Shown: positions 33,402-43,057 of the stretch, in pieces
Position numbering within the stretch: position 1 is the first letter of the stretch
Layout of the letters: the number at the start of each line of letters is the position of its first letter
Assembly: GCF_000211855.2 (NCBI RefSeq)
Contig: NC_015638.1
Coordinates: forward strand, 3,135,001 to 3,199,000
From: Lacinutrix sp. 5H-3-7-4
Lineage (GTDB): Bacteria; Bacteroidota; Bacteroidia; Flavobacteriales; Flavobacteriaceae
Reading direction: 5' to 3'
DNA length: 64,000 nt
Program-made: the position numbers and the translations under genes
The notes under the pieces: model-generated
What the model was told of the DNA's origin: nothing
Seen by the model: only the letters and a program-made list of their open reading frames with translations
Database searches by the model: none

Positions 33402-34262
33402 ATGAAAAAACTAATGATATTTGGTGCTGCGGCATTATTAACTTTAAGTTCATGTGTGTCTAAAAAAGACTATATGGCACTTGAAGACAAACACAAAGAA
33501 ACACAAGATTTATTAAATACTGCAACCGTTAAACTTAATAAATGTCTAGCAGACGAAGCTGCATCTGCTGCTCGTTTACAAGAATTAAAAGACCGTTTAG
33601 CAGATATGAAATCAAGCAATCAAGCATTGATTGAAACATCTAAAGATTTAACTGTATTAACTACACAAGGTGCTAAAAATGTAGAAAAATCTCTTGAAAG
33701 CTTAAAAGAAAAAGATTTAAAAATTTCAAGACTACAAGATGCTTTAACTAAAAAAGATAGTGTAACTCTAGCTTTAGTAACTAGCTTAAAGAAAGAAGTT
33801 GGTTTAAACGATGAAGACATTGAAATTAATGTAGAAAAAAGTGTTGTATTTATCTCATTATCTGATAAGTTATTATTTAAAAGCGGAAGCTATAACATTA
33901 CAAGCAGAGCTAAAGAAATTTTAGCAAAAGTAGCTACAGTAATTAATGGCAAGCCTAACTTTGAAGCAATGGTAGAAGGTCACACAGATAATGTACCTTA
34001 CAACAGAGGTGGCGTTTTACAAGACAACTGGGATTTAAGTGTAAAAAGAAGTACATCTATTGTAAGAGCTTTACAAGAATTAGGTGTTAAACCAGAACAA
34101 TTAATTGCAGCTGGACGTGGAGATCATTTACCATTAGTATCTAACGATACTGCTGAAAATAGAGCCATTAATAGAAGAACAAAAATTTACATTCTTCCTA
34201 AAATCGATCAATTTTACGAAATGATTGAAACAGAAATGAAAGAACTTTCTAAAGAAGGATAA
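33402..34262 (+). CDS. OmpA-family peptidoglycan-binding lipoprotein
   Basis: A lipoprotein signal (LMIFGAAALLTLSSC-VSKKD) is followed by a long coiled-coil region (about 25-140, ARLQELKDRLADMKSSNQAL...). The OmpA_C domain has VEGHTDNVPYNRGG, NWDLSVKRSTSIVRALQELG and NRAINRRTKIYI, with the Asp and Arg that hold diaminopimelate. It likely links the outer membrane to peptidoglycan. A TACTTTTG -7 box lies at 33360-33367 and a strong terminator follows. Confidence 0.94.
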   Translation: MKKLMIFGAAALLTLSSCVSKKDYMALEDKHKETQDLLNTATVKLNKCLADEAASAARLQELKDRLADMKSSNQALIETSKDLTVLTTQGAKNVEKSLESLKEKDLKISRLQDALTKKDSVTLALVTSLKKEVGLNDEDIEINVEKSVVFISLSDKLLFKSGSYNITSRAKEILAKVATVINGKPNFEAMVEGHTDNVPYNRGGVLQDNWDLSVKRSTSIVRALQELGVKPEQLIAAGRGDHLPLVSNDTAENRAINRRTKIYILPKIDQFYEMIETEMKELSKEG

Positions 34263-34275
34263 TAAACAAATTATC

Positions 34276-34311
34276 TATAAAAAAGCCCAGTCGAAAGATT
34301 GGGCTTTTCTT
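34276..34311 (+). terminator. Rho-independent terminator after the OmpA-family gene
   Basis: AAAAAGCCCA-gtcgaaaga-TTGGGCTTTT followed by CTTTTTT: a strong GC-rich stem with T tract. Confidence 0.9.
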
Positions 34312-34429
34312 TTTTATTAAAATATCTAAAGCTTCAGTATATCCTGAAAAACATTACTTAGTCGAAAAAAAATTAAAAACTTACAAATAATTATTTTTAT
34401 TTATATATTGAAACGCTAATTAACCAACA

Positions 34430-35794
34430 ATGTGTTTTCATAAAAATAAAAAAAGCTACAAAAAACTAAGTTTTCTACTTCTACTATCTATAATATGTTC
34501 TTGTGCAAATGAAACATATTATGAAGATGCATCTAACTTGGATTCAGAATTAATTTCTTTATTGAATATAAATTCCAACAATCAAGGTGCAGATTTTTTT
34601 ATTTTACCAAATTCTAACGATTATTTGAGCATTCCACAAGATCCTAACAATCCTCTAAATACAAGCAAAGTAGAATTAGGAAAAATGTTAGTTCATGAAA
34701 CGGCTACCGGAGGAAATCCTAAAATGGAATTGGCAGGAAATTCATATTCTTGCGCTAGTTGTCATCCAGTAGCAGCAGGTTTTTATTCTGGAAACCTTCA
34801 AGGTATTGGTGAAGGCGGAAGCGGTTTTGGTTTTAATGGAAATAATCGCATTATGGATGGAAACATGCCAATAGACTCTATAGACATTTTACCTATTAAA
34901 GTACCCAGTTTATTAAATGTTGCCTATCAAGACGTTATGCTCTGGAATGGCTCTTTAGGAGGTTCTGGCATTAACGCTCCTTTTGTAGCGCAAAATGCAA
35001 ATGCAATTCCAGAAAATCTTTTAGGTTACCAAGGTTTAGAAACACAAGGTATGGCAGGACAAACTGCACACAGATTAAAAATTGATGAAGCATTTGCTAT
35101 TGAATATGGCTACAAAGATATGTTTGATGCTGCTTTTCCTGACTTTGCAGAAAGTGAACGCTATACTAAAGTTACAGCAGGTTTAGCAATTGCTGCTTTT
35201 AACAGAACTCTATTAGCAAACCAATCGCCTTGGCAAAATTGGCTAAAAGGTGATTATTACGAAATGAGTAATCAAGAGAAAAAAGGCGCTATTTTATTTT
35301 TTGATAAAGCACAATGTGTTAATTGCCACACAGGACCAGCACTAAAATCTAACAATTTTTATGCTCTAGGTATGGGAGACATTAACCACAGCAATGGTAC
35401 TGTAATAGACCAACAAGATTTTGAGTTTAAGCGTTTAGGCCGTGGCGGATTTACAAACAACAGTAACGATAATTACAAATTTAAAGTACCTAATTTATAT
35501 AATTTAAAATCTAACCAGTTTTATGGTCATGGTGGTACTTTTAACTCTATACAAGAAGTAATAACTTATATTGTAAGCGGAGAAAAAGAAAATGAATTAG
35601 TTCCAAATAGTCAATTAGCGCCAGAGTTCACTAATTTAAATTTAACAAGTCAAGAAATTATAGATTTAACTGCTTTTGTCGAAAATGCGTTATTTGACCC
35701 TAATTTAGAACGCTATGTTCCCACAAGTGTGTTTTCTGGCAATTGTATACCTAACAGTGACGAACAATCACAAATAGATTTAGGTTGCAATTAA
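34430..35794 (+). CDS. Cytochrome-c peroxidase/MauG-family dihaem lipoprotein
   Basis: The 454-residue protein has a lipoprotein signal (SFLLLLSIICSC-ANE). Two CxxCH haem sites are present: SCASCHPVAAG (about residue 108) and CVNCHTGPALKS (about 298). The CCP blocks VPSLLNVAYQDVMLWNG and VPNLYNLKSNQFYGHGGTFN are clear. Family members reduce hydrogen peroxide or oxidise protein/small-molecule substrates in the periplasm; which applies here is not evident. Its last four bases overlap the end of the convergent tsaC-like gene. Confidence 0.92.
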   Translation: MCFHKNKKSYKKLSFLLLLSIICSCANETYYEDASNLDSELISLLNINSNNQGADFFILPNSNDYLSIPQDPNNPLNTSKVELGKMLVHETATGGNPKMELAGNSYSCASCHPVAAGFYSGNLQGIGEGGSGFGFNGNNRIMDGNMPIDSIDILPIKVPSLLNVAYQDVMLWNGSLGGSGINAPFVAQNANAIPENLLGYQGLETQGMAGQTAHRLKIDEAFAIEYGYKDMFDAAFPDFAESERYTKVTAGLAIAAFNRTLLANQSPWQNWLKGDYYEMSNQEKKGAILFFDKAQCVNCHTGPALKSNNFYALGMGDINHSNGTVIDQQDFEFKRLGRGGFTNNSNDNYKFKVPNLYNLKSNQFYGHGGTFNSIQEVITYIVSGEKENELVPNSQLAPEFTNLNLTSQEIIDLTAFVENALFDPNLERYVPTSVFSGNCIPNSDEQSQIDLGCN

Positions 35795-36411
35795 AAAATC
35801 TCTAAACTACCTTTTCCTTCTCTAACAACTTCTGGCTCATCGTTAGATAAGTCAATAATTGTAGAACCTTGATTACCGCCATAACCACCATCAATCACTA
35901 AATCTACCAGGTTATCCCATTTTTCTAAAATAAGTTCTGGATCTGTAGTATATTCTAAAACCTCATCTTCATCTCTAATAGATGTTGACACTAATGGATT
36001 GCCTAAGGCCTTTACTATTTCTAATGTTATATTATTGTTTGGAATACGAATTCCTACTTCTTTTTTCTTTTTAAAAACAGAAGGTAAAGACTTAGACCCA
36101 GGAAGTATAAATGTATAAGGTCCAGGCAAAGCACGCTTTAAAATTTTAAAAGTGGCTGTATCTATTTGCTTTACATAGTCACTTAAATTGCTTAAATCTT
36201 CGCATATAAAAGAAAGGTTTGCTTTTTCTAATTTTACACCTTTAATTCTGGCTATACGCTCTAATGCCTTAGTATTATTAATATCGCAACCTAAACCATA
36301 AACAGTATCTGTTGGATATATTACCAATCCGCCATTTTTAAGCACTTCAATAACCTTTTTAATTTCCTTAGGATTAGGGTTTTCTTCGTAAATTCTAATA
36401 AATTGAGCCAT
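35791..36411 (-). CDS. L-threonylcarbamoyladenylate synthase
   Basis: The 206-residue YrdC/Sua5-domain protein has VYPTDTVYGLGCD near the start and KANLSFICEDLSNLSDYV. GPYTFILPGSKSLP, GIRIPNNNITL and NPLVSTSIRDEDEV are the later family blocks. It makes threonylcarbamoyl-AMP for the t6A37 modification of tRNA. The length fits the short TsaC-type form without the extra Sua5 domain. The N-terminus ends close to the start of the divergent esterase gene. Confidence 0.93.
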   Translation of the reverse strand: MAQFIRIYEENPNPKEIKKVIEVLKNGGLVIYPTDTVYGLGCDINNTKALERIARIKGVKLEKANLSFICEDLSNLSDYVKQIDTATFKILKRALPGPYTFILPGSKSLPSVFKKKKEVGIRIPNNNITLEIVKALGNPLVSTSIRDEDEVLEYTTDPELILEKWDNLVDLVIDGGYGGNQGSTIIDLSNDEPEVVREGKGSLEIF

Positions 36412-36459
36412 AATAACTATCTTTCTCTATCGTTTACTAAAGTAAATACTATTTTGATT

Positions 36460-37320
36460 ATGAAAAAAATATCACTTCATTTTTTATTCATCTTATTGAT
36501 TATTACTTGTTCTTTTTCTTGTTCAAGTGATAATAATATTCCTGAGACTGAACAGCAAACTATTATTGAGCCCATAGAAAGTATTGAATTATTTAATATT
36601 TCATACGGTAACAACAGTAATCAAATATATGATATTTACTTACCAGAAAACAGAACTTTAGAAACTAAAATATTAATTTTAGTTCACGGTGGCGGTTGGG
36701 TTGGCGGAGACAAAATAGACATGAATACATATAAAGATATTGCTAAAAATGAACTTTCTGAATATGCAATTGTTAATATTAATTATCGTTTAGCCTCACA
36801 AGGGATATCTCCTTTTCCAATGCAATTAGATGATATTACCAGTGTAATTAACCATTTAAAATTAAAGCAGAATGAATACATTATTTCTCAAGATTATGGT
36901 TTTATTGGTGTAAGTGCTGGTGCTCATTTATCTATGCTTTGGAGCTATAATTACGATACAGATGACAATGTAAATATGGTAGCCAGTATTGTTGGACCTA
37001 CAAATTTTACAGATCCTGAATATTCAGATCTTATTAATCCTGCATTTTTATATTTTGGTGTAGTACCATCTAGTTCTTTTTTAGAACTTTACAGTCCTTT
37101 TCATCAAGCAAATAGCACTTCTCCTCCAACAGTAATGTTTTATGGCGGTGTGGATGAATTGGTGCCAATATCTCAAGGTGTTGATATGGCTGCCAAACTT
37201 AATCAATTAGGTGTTACACATGAGTTTACTTTATACCCAAACGAAGGTCATGGATGGGTTGGAGAAAACTTATTAGATACTTGGACAAAAACAAAAGCCT
37301 TTGTATTAACACATCATTAA
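36460..37320 (+). CDS. Alpha/beta hydrolase lipoprotein (hormone-sensitive-lipase-like esterase)
   Basis: A lipoprotein signal (FLFILLIITCSFSC-SSDNN) starts at the ATG at 36460. An in-frame extension back to 36403 would disrupt the signal and overlap the divergent gene. Oxyanion motif LVHGGGWVGG, nucleophile GVSAGAHLSML, Asp in GGVDELVPIS and His in NEGHGWVG complete the triad of BD-FAE/HSL-type esterases. It likely cleaves acetyl or feruloyl esters outside the cytoplasm. Its last codons are part of a terminator stem. Confidence 0.9.
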   Translation: MKKISLHFLFILLIITCSFSCSSDNNIPETEQQTIIEPIESIELFNISYGNNSNQIYDIYLPENRTLETKILILVHGGGWVGGDKIDMNTYKDIAKNELSEYAIVNINYRLASQGISPFPMQLDDITSVINHLKLKQNEYIISQDYGFIGVSAGAHLSMLWSYNYDTDDNVNMVASIVGPTNFTDPEYSDLINPAFLYFGVVPSSSFLELYSPFHQANSTSPPTVMFYGGVDELVPISQGVDMAAKLNQLGVTHEFTLYPNEGHGWVGENLLDTWTKTKAFVLTHH

Positions 37321-37332
37321 TACAAAGGCTTT
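37294..37332. terminator. Perfect 16-bp stem overlapping the esterase stop codon
   Basis: AAAGCCTTTGTATTAA (37294-37309) pairs perfectly with TTAATACAAAGGCTTT (37317-37332) around a 7-base loop. The stop codon at 37318-37320 is inside the right arm. It lies between two convergent genes and can serve both. Confidence 0.85.
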
Positions 37333-37351
37333 ACTTATTTTAAATAATTGT

Positions 37352-39691
37352 TTAACCAATTATATTAAGTTTAGCGAAGCGTAATAGTAACTTTTTACTT
37401 CCGCCAACATCAAATTTAATTTCAGCTTTAATATCGCTTCCTTTTCCTTCTATTTTAATTACTTCTCCTTTTCCAAATCGTAGGTGACTAACAATATTTC
37501 CTACCGCTAATTCGCTATCAAATAAGTTAGTATTATCTGCAACCATAGCCTTTTCTACTTTTTTAAGCTTTTTTGGGACACTTAATTTAAAGTTTTCTGG
37601 TTCTTTTTTGGCTGTAGTTTTCTTCTTAAATTTTGGCTGTACCGGTTTTTTAAATCTTATTTTATTAGGTTCTACATCTCCAAATATATCTTGAGAAAGC
37701 ATTGGGTTTATTCGTCTTTCTTCAATTGGAGTGGTTATATCTAAAAATTTATCGTCTATTTCTTCAATAAATCTACTAGGTTCAGAATCTATTAATTTTC
37801 CCCAACGGTATCTTGATAGCGCATAGGTTAAATAGGCTTGTTTTTCGGCTCTTGTTAAAGCCACATAAAACAATCTACGTTCTTCTTCAAGTTCGCTACG
37901 TGTATTCATACTCATTGCACTTGGAAACAAATCTTCTTCTAAACCAACTATAAACACATGGTTAAATTCTAGTCCTTTTGCTAAGTGAATTGTCATTAAA
38001 GCGACATGGTTTGGATCACCTTTATCACCGTCTAAATCTGTTGCAAGTGCAACATCTTCTAAAAATTCGGCTAAATTACCTGTAGAATCTGCTACTTCTA
38101 TTTGTCCTTCAACAAAATCTTTAATACCGTTTAAGAGTTCTTCAACATTTTCAAGTCTTAAAACACCTTCTGGAGTACCATCTTTATTAAATTCTCTTAT
38201 TAAACCACTACTTTTTGTAATATGTTCGGCAAGGTCGAAAGCATTTGCCGTTTGATTCATTACTTGATAGCTTTCAATTAGAGTTACGAAATCTTTTAAT
38301 TTGTTTCGTGTTCCTCCATTTATATTAATTTTTATAGAATCTATTTCTTTTAAAACTTCAAAAATAGTTTTACCGGTTGCATTTGCAGCAACTATTAACC
38401 TATCTATTGTTGTTTGTCCAATACCTCTTGCTGGATAATTAATAACACGTTTTAAAGCTTCCTCATCTGATGTATTTAAAACTAAACGCAGGTAAGCCGT
38501 AACATCTTTTATCTCTTTACGTTGGTAAAATGAAAGACCACCGTAAATTCTATATGGTATATCTCTTTTACGTAAGGCATCTTCAATTGCACGAGATTGT
38601 GCATTGGTTCTATATAAAACTGCAAAATCACTGTTTTGCAATTGGTTATTCATTTTTTCTTCCCAAATAGTACTTGCTACAAATCGACCTTCATCTCCAT
38701 CTGTTAGTGAGCGATTTACTTTTACTTTTGGTCCATCATCATTTGCGGTCCAAACAACTTTATCTAATTTTGTTTGGTTGTGATCTATTACTGAGTTTGC
38801 TGCTCCAACAATATTTTTTGTTGATCTATAATTTTGCTCTAAACGGTATAGTTTTACATTGTCGTAATCTTTCTGGAAATTTAATATGTTATTAATATTT
38901 GCTCCACGGAATGCGTATATACTTTGTGCATCATCACCAACTACACATATATTTTGAAAACGATCTGCTAATGCTCTAACTATTAAATATTGTGAATGGT
39001 TTGTATCTTGATACTCATCTACCAATATGTAACGAAACTTATCTTGGTATTTTGCTAAAACAGCTGGAAAACGCGTTAACAACTCGTTAGTTCTTAATAA
39101 TAAATCATCAAAATCCATTGCTCCTGCTTTAAAACAACGGTTTACATATTCTGCATATATTTCTCCCATTTTTGGTCTTCGTGCCATAGCATCTGCCTCC
39201 ATTAACTCTGGGTTTTTAAAATATGCTTTTACAGTTATTAAACTGTTTTTGTATGAAGAAATTCTACTATAAACTTGCTTTGTTTTATAAACGTCTTTTT
39301 CTAGTCCCATTTCTTTTATAATAGAACCTAAAAGCTTTTGAGAGTCTTGTGTGTCGTAAATTGTAAAATTACTTGGAAATCCTAAATGGTGACCTTCGAA
39401 ACGCAAAATTTTAGCAAAAACAGAGTGAAATGTTCCCATCCATAAATTTTTAGCTTCACCATCACCAACAATTTCGGCAATTCTGCCTTTCATTTCCTTT
39501 GCTGCTTTATTAGTAAATGTTAATGCTAAAATATTAAACGAGTCTACACCTTGATTCATTAAATAAGCAATACGATATGTTAATACTCTCGTCTTACCAG
39601 AACCTGCTCCTGCAATAACAATCATAGGGCCATCTTTTTGGATGGTTGGCGCTAATTGCGCTTCGTTTAATTGGCTTAAATACTTTTCCAA
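37352..39691 (-). CDS. UvrD/PcrA-type superfamily 1 DNA helicase
   Basis: The 779-residue 3'-5' helicase has Walker A VIAGAGSGKTRVLTYR, motif Ia LTFTNKAAKEMK, motif II ILVDEYQDTN, motif III VVGDDAQSIYAFRGA, motif IV LEQNYRSTKNI, motif V TIHLAKGLEF and motif VI EEERRLFYVALTRA. The C-terminal 45 residues (VGNIVSHLRFGKGEVIKIEG...) form the Tudor-like domain that binds RNA polymerase in PcrA. Acts in repair, replication and transcription-coupled repair. Confidence 0.95.
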   Translation of the reverse strand: MEKYLSQLNEAQLAPTIQKDGPMIVIAGAGSGKTRVLTYRIAYLMNQGVDSFNILALTFTNKAAKEMKGRIAEIVGDGEAKNLWMGTFHSVFAKILRFEGHHLGFPSNFTIYDTQDSQKLLGSIIKEMGLEKDVYKTKQVYSRISSYKNSLITVKAYFKNPELMEADAMARRPKMGEIYAEYVNRCFKAGAMDFDDLLLRTNELLTRFPAVLAKYQDKFRYILVDEYQDTNHSQYLIVRALADRFQNICVVGDDAQSIYAFRGANINNILNFQKDYDNVKLYRLEQNYRSTKNIVGAANSVIDHNQTKLDKVVWTANDDGPKVKVNRSLTDGDEGRFVASTIWEEKMNNQLQNSDFAVLYRTNAQSRAIEDALRKRDIPYRIYGGLSFYQRKEIKDVTAYLRLVLNTSDEEALKRVINYPARGIGQTTIDRLIVAANATGKTIFEVLKEIDSIKININGGTRNKLKDFVTLIESYQVMNQTANAFDLAEHITKSSGLIREFNKDGTPEGVLRLENVEELLNGIKDFVEGQIEVADSTGNLAEFLEDVALATDLDGDKGDPNHVALMTIHLAKGLEFNHVFIVGLEEDLFPSAMSMNTRSELEEERRLFYVALTRAEKQAYLTYALSRYRWGKLIDSEPSRFIEEIDDKFLDITTPIEERRINPMLSQDIFGDVEPNKIRFKKPVQPKFKKKTTAKKEPENFKLSVPKKLKKVEKAMVADNTNLFDSELAVGNIVSHLRFGKGEVIKIEGKGSDIKAEIKFDVGGSKKLLLRFAKLNIIG

Positions 39692-39844
39692 ATCTCTTTC
39701 TTTTTTTAAGGGTATAAAAATAAGTATTGTTGTGCGGTTTACTTCTTGGTTTTATTAATAATTATAAACAATTAGCAATTATTTTGGCTAACAAATTTTT
39801 AGATATATTTGTAATGCTATTACAAACTTCAAAAAAACCAACTA

Positions 39845-41206
39845 TTGATTTCGCACATAGAAAAACAATTTCTGTTTGCTCTATTTTTTATTACTTCAGT
39901 TTTATTTAATGGACTTTCAGCACAAAACATTTCGTATTATAAAGATTTTAACCAAATACAAACTTTTAAAACAATTAACACTGTAAAGTTTACTACTTAT
40001 ACTAAAACCATTAATGATGGCTTAAACTCCTGTTATTATTGGTTTAAAATCGAAACGCCTTCTAATAAAGACAACTACATACAGTTTAAAAATCAACACC
40101 TTACAAATATTACTGCGTTTCAAAACAATAAACCTTTAAAACCATTAAAATTAGAGCGATTTTATACTTTTAAAACCAATGCTACTGCTCCTATTTTTGT
40201 TAAAGTAGAGTCTAAAAGAGAATCTTTTATTCCTATTAAAATATACAACGACTTTCAATTTCATTTTCACGAAAAAAAACAAATATTGCTAATTGGTCTA
40301 TACAATGGTTTTGCAATTGTAATACTACTACTTAACTTATTTTATTTTTTAAATTTTAAAGATTATACATTTCTTTATTACTTTTTCTTTTTACTTTCTA
40401 TAAGTTTTGGATTATTTATTAGCGATGGTATTTTAAACTTATTTACAATACCTAAGCGCATAATAGATGTTATAGAAACCTTAGATCATTTTTTAGTTGC
40501 CGTTACAGGTGTAATTTTTGCAAGTTCGTTTTTACAAGTTGAAAGTTATTATCCTAAACTTAAATACCTTTCATTAAGCTTAGTTGGTATTATTGGTATT
40601 CTTTCTGTTTGTTACGTTTCTAGTTTTAACTTTTTTTACTATACTATTTTAGAACTCTTAGTATTTATAGTTTGTGCTGTTTATGTTATAAGTGCAGGAT
40701 TTCTTTTTAAGAAAAATAATTTTTCTAAAATATTTTTACTTGCATATTTTTTTATACTCATCTTAGGTTTTTGCTATTATGTTGCTAAGTTAATTGGTAT
40801 ATATACGTTTGGCATCTCCTCTAACATTGTTAAAATTGGTGGTATAATAGAAATGCTCGTACTCTCTTTTGCAGTTGTATACAGAACTAAAATTCTAAAA
40901 AATGAAAATAATGCAATAAGAGCAGATATAGATTTACATATTGAAGAAATAAAAGAACTTACCGCCACGGTACATAAACAAAAGTCTAATAAAAAAGAAA
41001 TAGAAACAACACAATTATTAAGCTTTAGAGAAACTGAAATTTTACAACTTATAAGTTTAGGAAAAACCAATAAAGAGATTGCTTTAGAATTACATATCTC
41101 TGAAAACACCGTTAAATATCATGTTAAAAACATATACACGAAACTAAATATTAAAAGTCGCAAAGAAGTGCCTCTAGTTATTAACAAAAAAGACAAACTG
41201 CAGTAA
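39845..41206 (+). CDS. Membrane-bound LuxR-type regulator with 7TMR-DISM sensor
   Basis: The 453-residue protein has a signal peptide (FLFALFFITSVLFNGLSAQN), a periplasmic domain resembling 7TMR-DISMED2 (about 25-145), and about seven membrane helices from GLYNGFAIVILLLNLFYFLN to GGIIEMLVLSFAVVY. A short coiled coil follows. The C-terminal LuxR HTH is FRETEILQLISLGKTNKEIA, then LELHISENTVKYHVKNIYTK. A transcription factor fused directly to a membrane sensor would act as a one-component regulator at the membrane. Start is TTG at 39845; no ATG suits the signal peptide. Confidence 0.87.
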   Translation: MISHIEKQFLFALFFITSVLFNGLSAQNISYYKDFNQIQTFKTINTVKFTTYTKTINDGLNSCYYWFKIETPSNKDNYIQFKNQHLTNITAFQNNKPLKPLKLERFYTFKTNATAPIFVKVESKRESFIPIKIYNDFQFHFHEKKQILLIGLYNGFAIVILLLNLFYFLNFKDYTFLYYFFFLLSISFGLFISDGILNLFTIPKRIIDVIETLDHFLVAVTGVIFASSFLQVESYYPKLKYLSLSLVGIIGILSVCYVSSFNFFYYTILELLVFIVCAVYVISAGFLFKKNNFSKIFLLAYFFILILGFCYYVAKLIGIYTFGISSNIVKIGGIIEMLVLSFAVVYRTKILKNENNAIRADIDLHIEEIKELTATVHKQKSNKKEIETTQLLSFRETEILQLISLGKTNKEIALELHISENTVKYHVKNIYTKLNIKSRKEVPLVINKKDKLQ

Positions 41207-41314
41207 AACGTGGCTGTTTCACAAGCTCACTACCCAAAAACCACCCATATTAGATTGTTTTAAGACTTAAAATTCCACTAGTTTTACAATGCTATTAATC
41301 ATCTATTATATATA

Positions 41315-41358
41315 AGAAAGCCGTTTTCAATTTTATTGGAATCGGTTTTCTTTTTTTC
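41315..41358 (+). terminator. Probable terminator after the LuxR-type gene
   Basis: GAAAGCCGTTTTCAAT and ATTGGAATCGGTTTTC form an imperfect stem around a 3-base loop, followed by CTTTTTTTC. Three mismatches lower certainty. Confidence 0.6.
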
Positions 41359-41412
41359 ATTTAAAATGTTACAGCTTTAATTCTTATTTTTGAGAAAATT
41401 CTTTCTTTAAAT

Positions 41413-42978
41413 ATGAATACATTTTTAAATTTTATTTCAAACATATCATGGTGGATGTGGATTTTAATTGTTTTAATAATAATTGCTATTCGAGATATTT
41501 TTCAAAAAAAACACACCATAAGTCATAACTTTCCAATTGTTGGACATTTACGCTATTGGTTTGAAAGTATTGGTCCAGAAATTAGACAATATTTTGTTGC
41601 TAATAATAGAGAAGAATTACCATTTAATCGTATAGAGCGTAGTTGGATATATGCATCTTCTAAAAACGAAAATAATTACGAAGGATTTGGTACAGACCGT
41701 GATATTTATGCTCATCAACATATTTTTGTTAATAATGCCATGATACCTTTTAAGGTGAATGATAACCATATTAATGCTACCAATACAGATTTTTTACCTT
41801 GCGCTAAAGTTATTGGAGCCCACAACAAAAGAAGACGACCATATAGGCCTGCATCTATAATTAATGTTTCTGCTATGAGTTTTGGTTCTCTATCTGCAAG
41901 AGCTGTAGACTCTTTAAATAAAGGTTGTAAAATTGCTGGTGCTTATCACAATACTGGTGAAGGTGGCTTATCTCCTTACCACAGCAATGGAAGCGATGTT
42001 GTTTTTCATTTTGGAACTGGTTATTTTGGTGTTCGCGCAGAAGATGGAAATTTTTCTATGGAGAAAATGAAAAAATTAGTTGAAAACAACCCTTTCATTC
42101 GTGCCATAGAGTTAAAACTTTCTCAAGGAGCTAAACCAGGAAAAGGTGGTGTTTTACCTGGTGCAAAAATCACTCAAGAAATTGCAGGTATTCGAGGCGT
42201 GGTTGTAGGTAAAGATGTTTTATCTCCTCCAACACATAAAGCATTTGATACTTTACCAGAAATGGTAGATTTTATTGAAGCAATAGCCAAAGAAACAGGT
42301 TTACCTGTAGGTATTAAAGCTGCCATTGGAAAATTAGAACAATGGGAAGAACTTACAGACATTATGGTAAAAACAGGTAAAGGACCAGATTTTATTACTG
42401 TTGATGGTGGCGAAGGTGGCACTGGTGCTGCACCTCCAAGTTTTGCTGATCATGTTAGTTTACCATGGGTATATGGATTTGGAGACCTTTATAAATTATT
42501 TCAAAGAAAAGGACTAGAAAAACAAGTCGTATTTATTGGTAGTGGTAAATTAGGATTCCCAGGAAAAGCAGCAATGGCTTTTTCTATGGGTGTAGACGTT
42601 ATAAATGTTGCCCGAGAAGCCATGATGAGTATTGGTTGCATACAAGCTCAAGTATGCCATACAAACAAATGTCCTAGCGGTGTTGCGACGCAAAACAAAT
42701 GGTTACAACGTGGTATAGACGTACCTTTAAAATCTGAACGTGCAGGACAGTATTTTAAATCTTTTAGAAAAGAGTTTTTAGAAATTACTCATGCTGCAGG
42801 TTATGAGCATCCATGCCAGTTTAAAATGGATGACATTGAAATGAATATTGACGACCATAATCTATCTGCCCAATTAAGTACTACATATCAATATAATAAA
42901 ACACCTGTACCTTTTAACGGTATGCAGACTTTAAAAGATTGTGAGCATTTAGGTGGTTATAAAAAACCAACACAATAA
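41413..42978 (+). CDS. FMN-binding glutamate synthase family protein
   Basis: The 521-residue protein has one N-terminal membrane helix (WWMWILIVLIIIAIRDIF) and a glutamate-synthase-like TIM barrel. INVSAMSFGSLSARAVDSLN, NTGEGGLSPYH, GAKPGKGGVLPGAKIT, TVDGGEGGTGAAPPSFADH and VIFIGSGK-like FMN-binding blocks are present. The Cys cluster CIQAQVCHTNKCPSG fits the 3Fe-4S site. Without the amidotransferase domain of real GltB, its in vivo reaction is unknown. A TATTTTTG box sits at 41385-41392. Confidence 0.92.
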   Translation: MNTFLNFISNISWWMWILIVLIIIAIRDIFQKKHTISHNFPIVGHLRYWFESIGPEIRQYFVANNREELPFNRIERSWIYASSKNENNYEGFGTDRDIYAHQHIFVNNAMIPFKVNDNHINATNTDFLPCAKVIGAHNKRRRPYRPASIINVSAMSFGSLSARAVDSLNKGCKIAGAYHNTGEGGLSPYHSNGSDVVFHFGTGYFGVRAEDGNFSMEKMKKLVENNPFIRAIELKLSQGAKPGKGGVLPGAKITQEIAGIRGVVVGKDVLSPPTHKAFDTLPEMVDFIEAIAKETGLPVGIKAAIGKLEQWEELTDIMVKTGKGPDFITVDGGEGGTGAAPPSFADHVSLPWVYGFGDLYKLFQRKGLEKQVVFIGSGKLGFPGKAAMAFSMGVDVINVAREAMMSIGCIQAQVCHTNKCPSGVATQNKWLQRGIDVPLKSERAGQYFKSFRKEFLEITHAAGYEHPCQFKMDDIEMNIDDHNLSAQLSTTYQYNKTPVPFNGMQTLKDCEHLGGYKKPTQ

Positions 42979-43003
42979 ACTTTTAAATGTAGTTTCAATT
43001 TAC

Positions 43004-43034
43004 TTGTACAACATTTTTAAACATATTAAGTTTG
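43004..43034 (+). promoter_or_regulatory. Bacteroidota promoter upstream of the membrane protein at 43058
   Basis: TTG (43004-43006), 20-base spacer, TAAGTTTG (43027-43034), with the start codon 23 bases further on. Both elements match the consensus. Confidence 0.75.
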
Positions 43035-43057
43035 TTTAATAACTAAAATACACTTTA

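Noticed and set aside
39727-39909. 60-residue frame before the LuxR-type gene
   Set aside because: It overlaps the signal-peptide start of the regulator in another frame and has no independent support.
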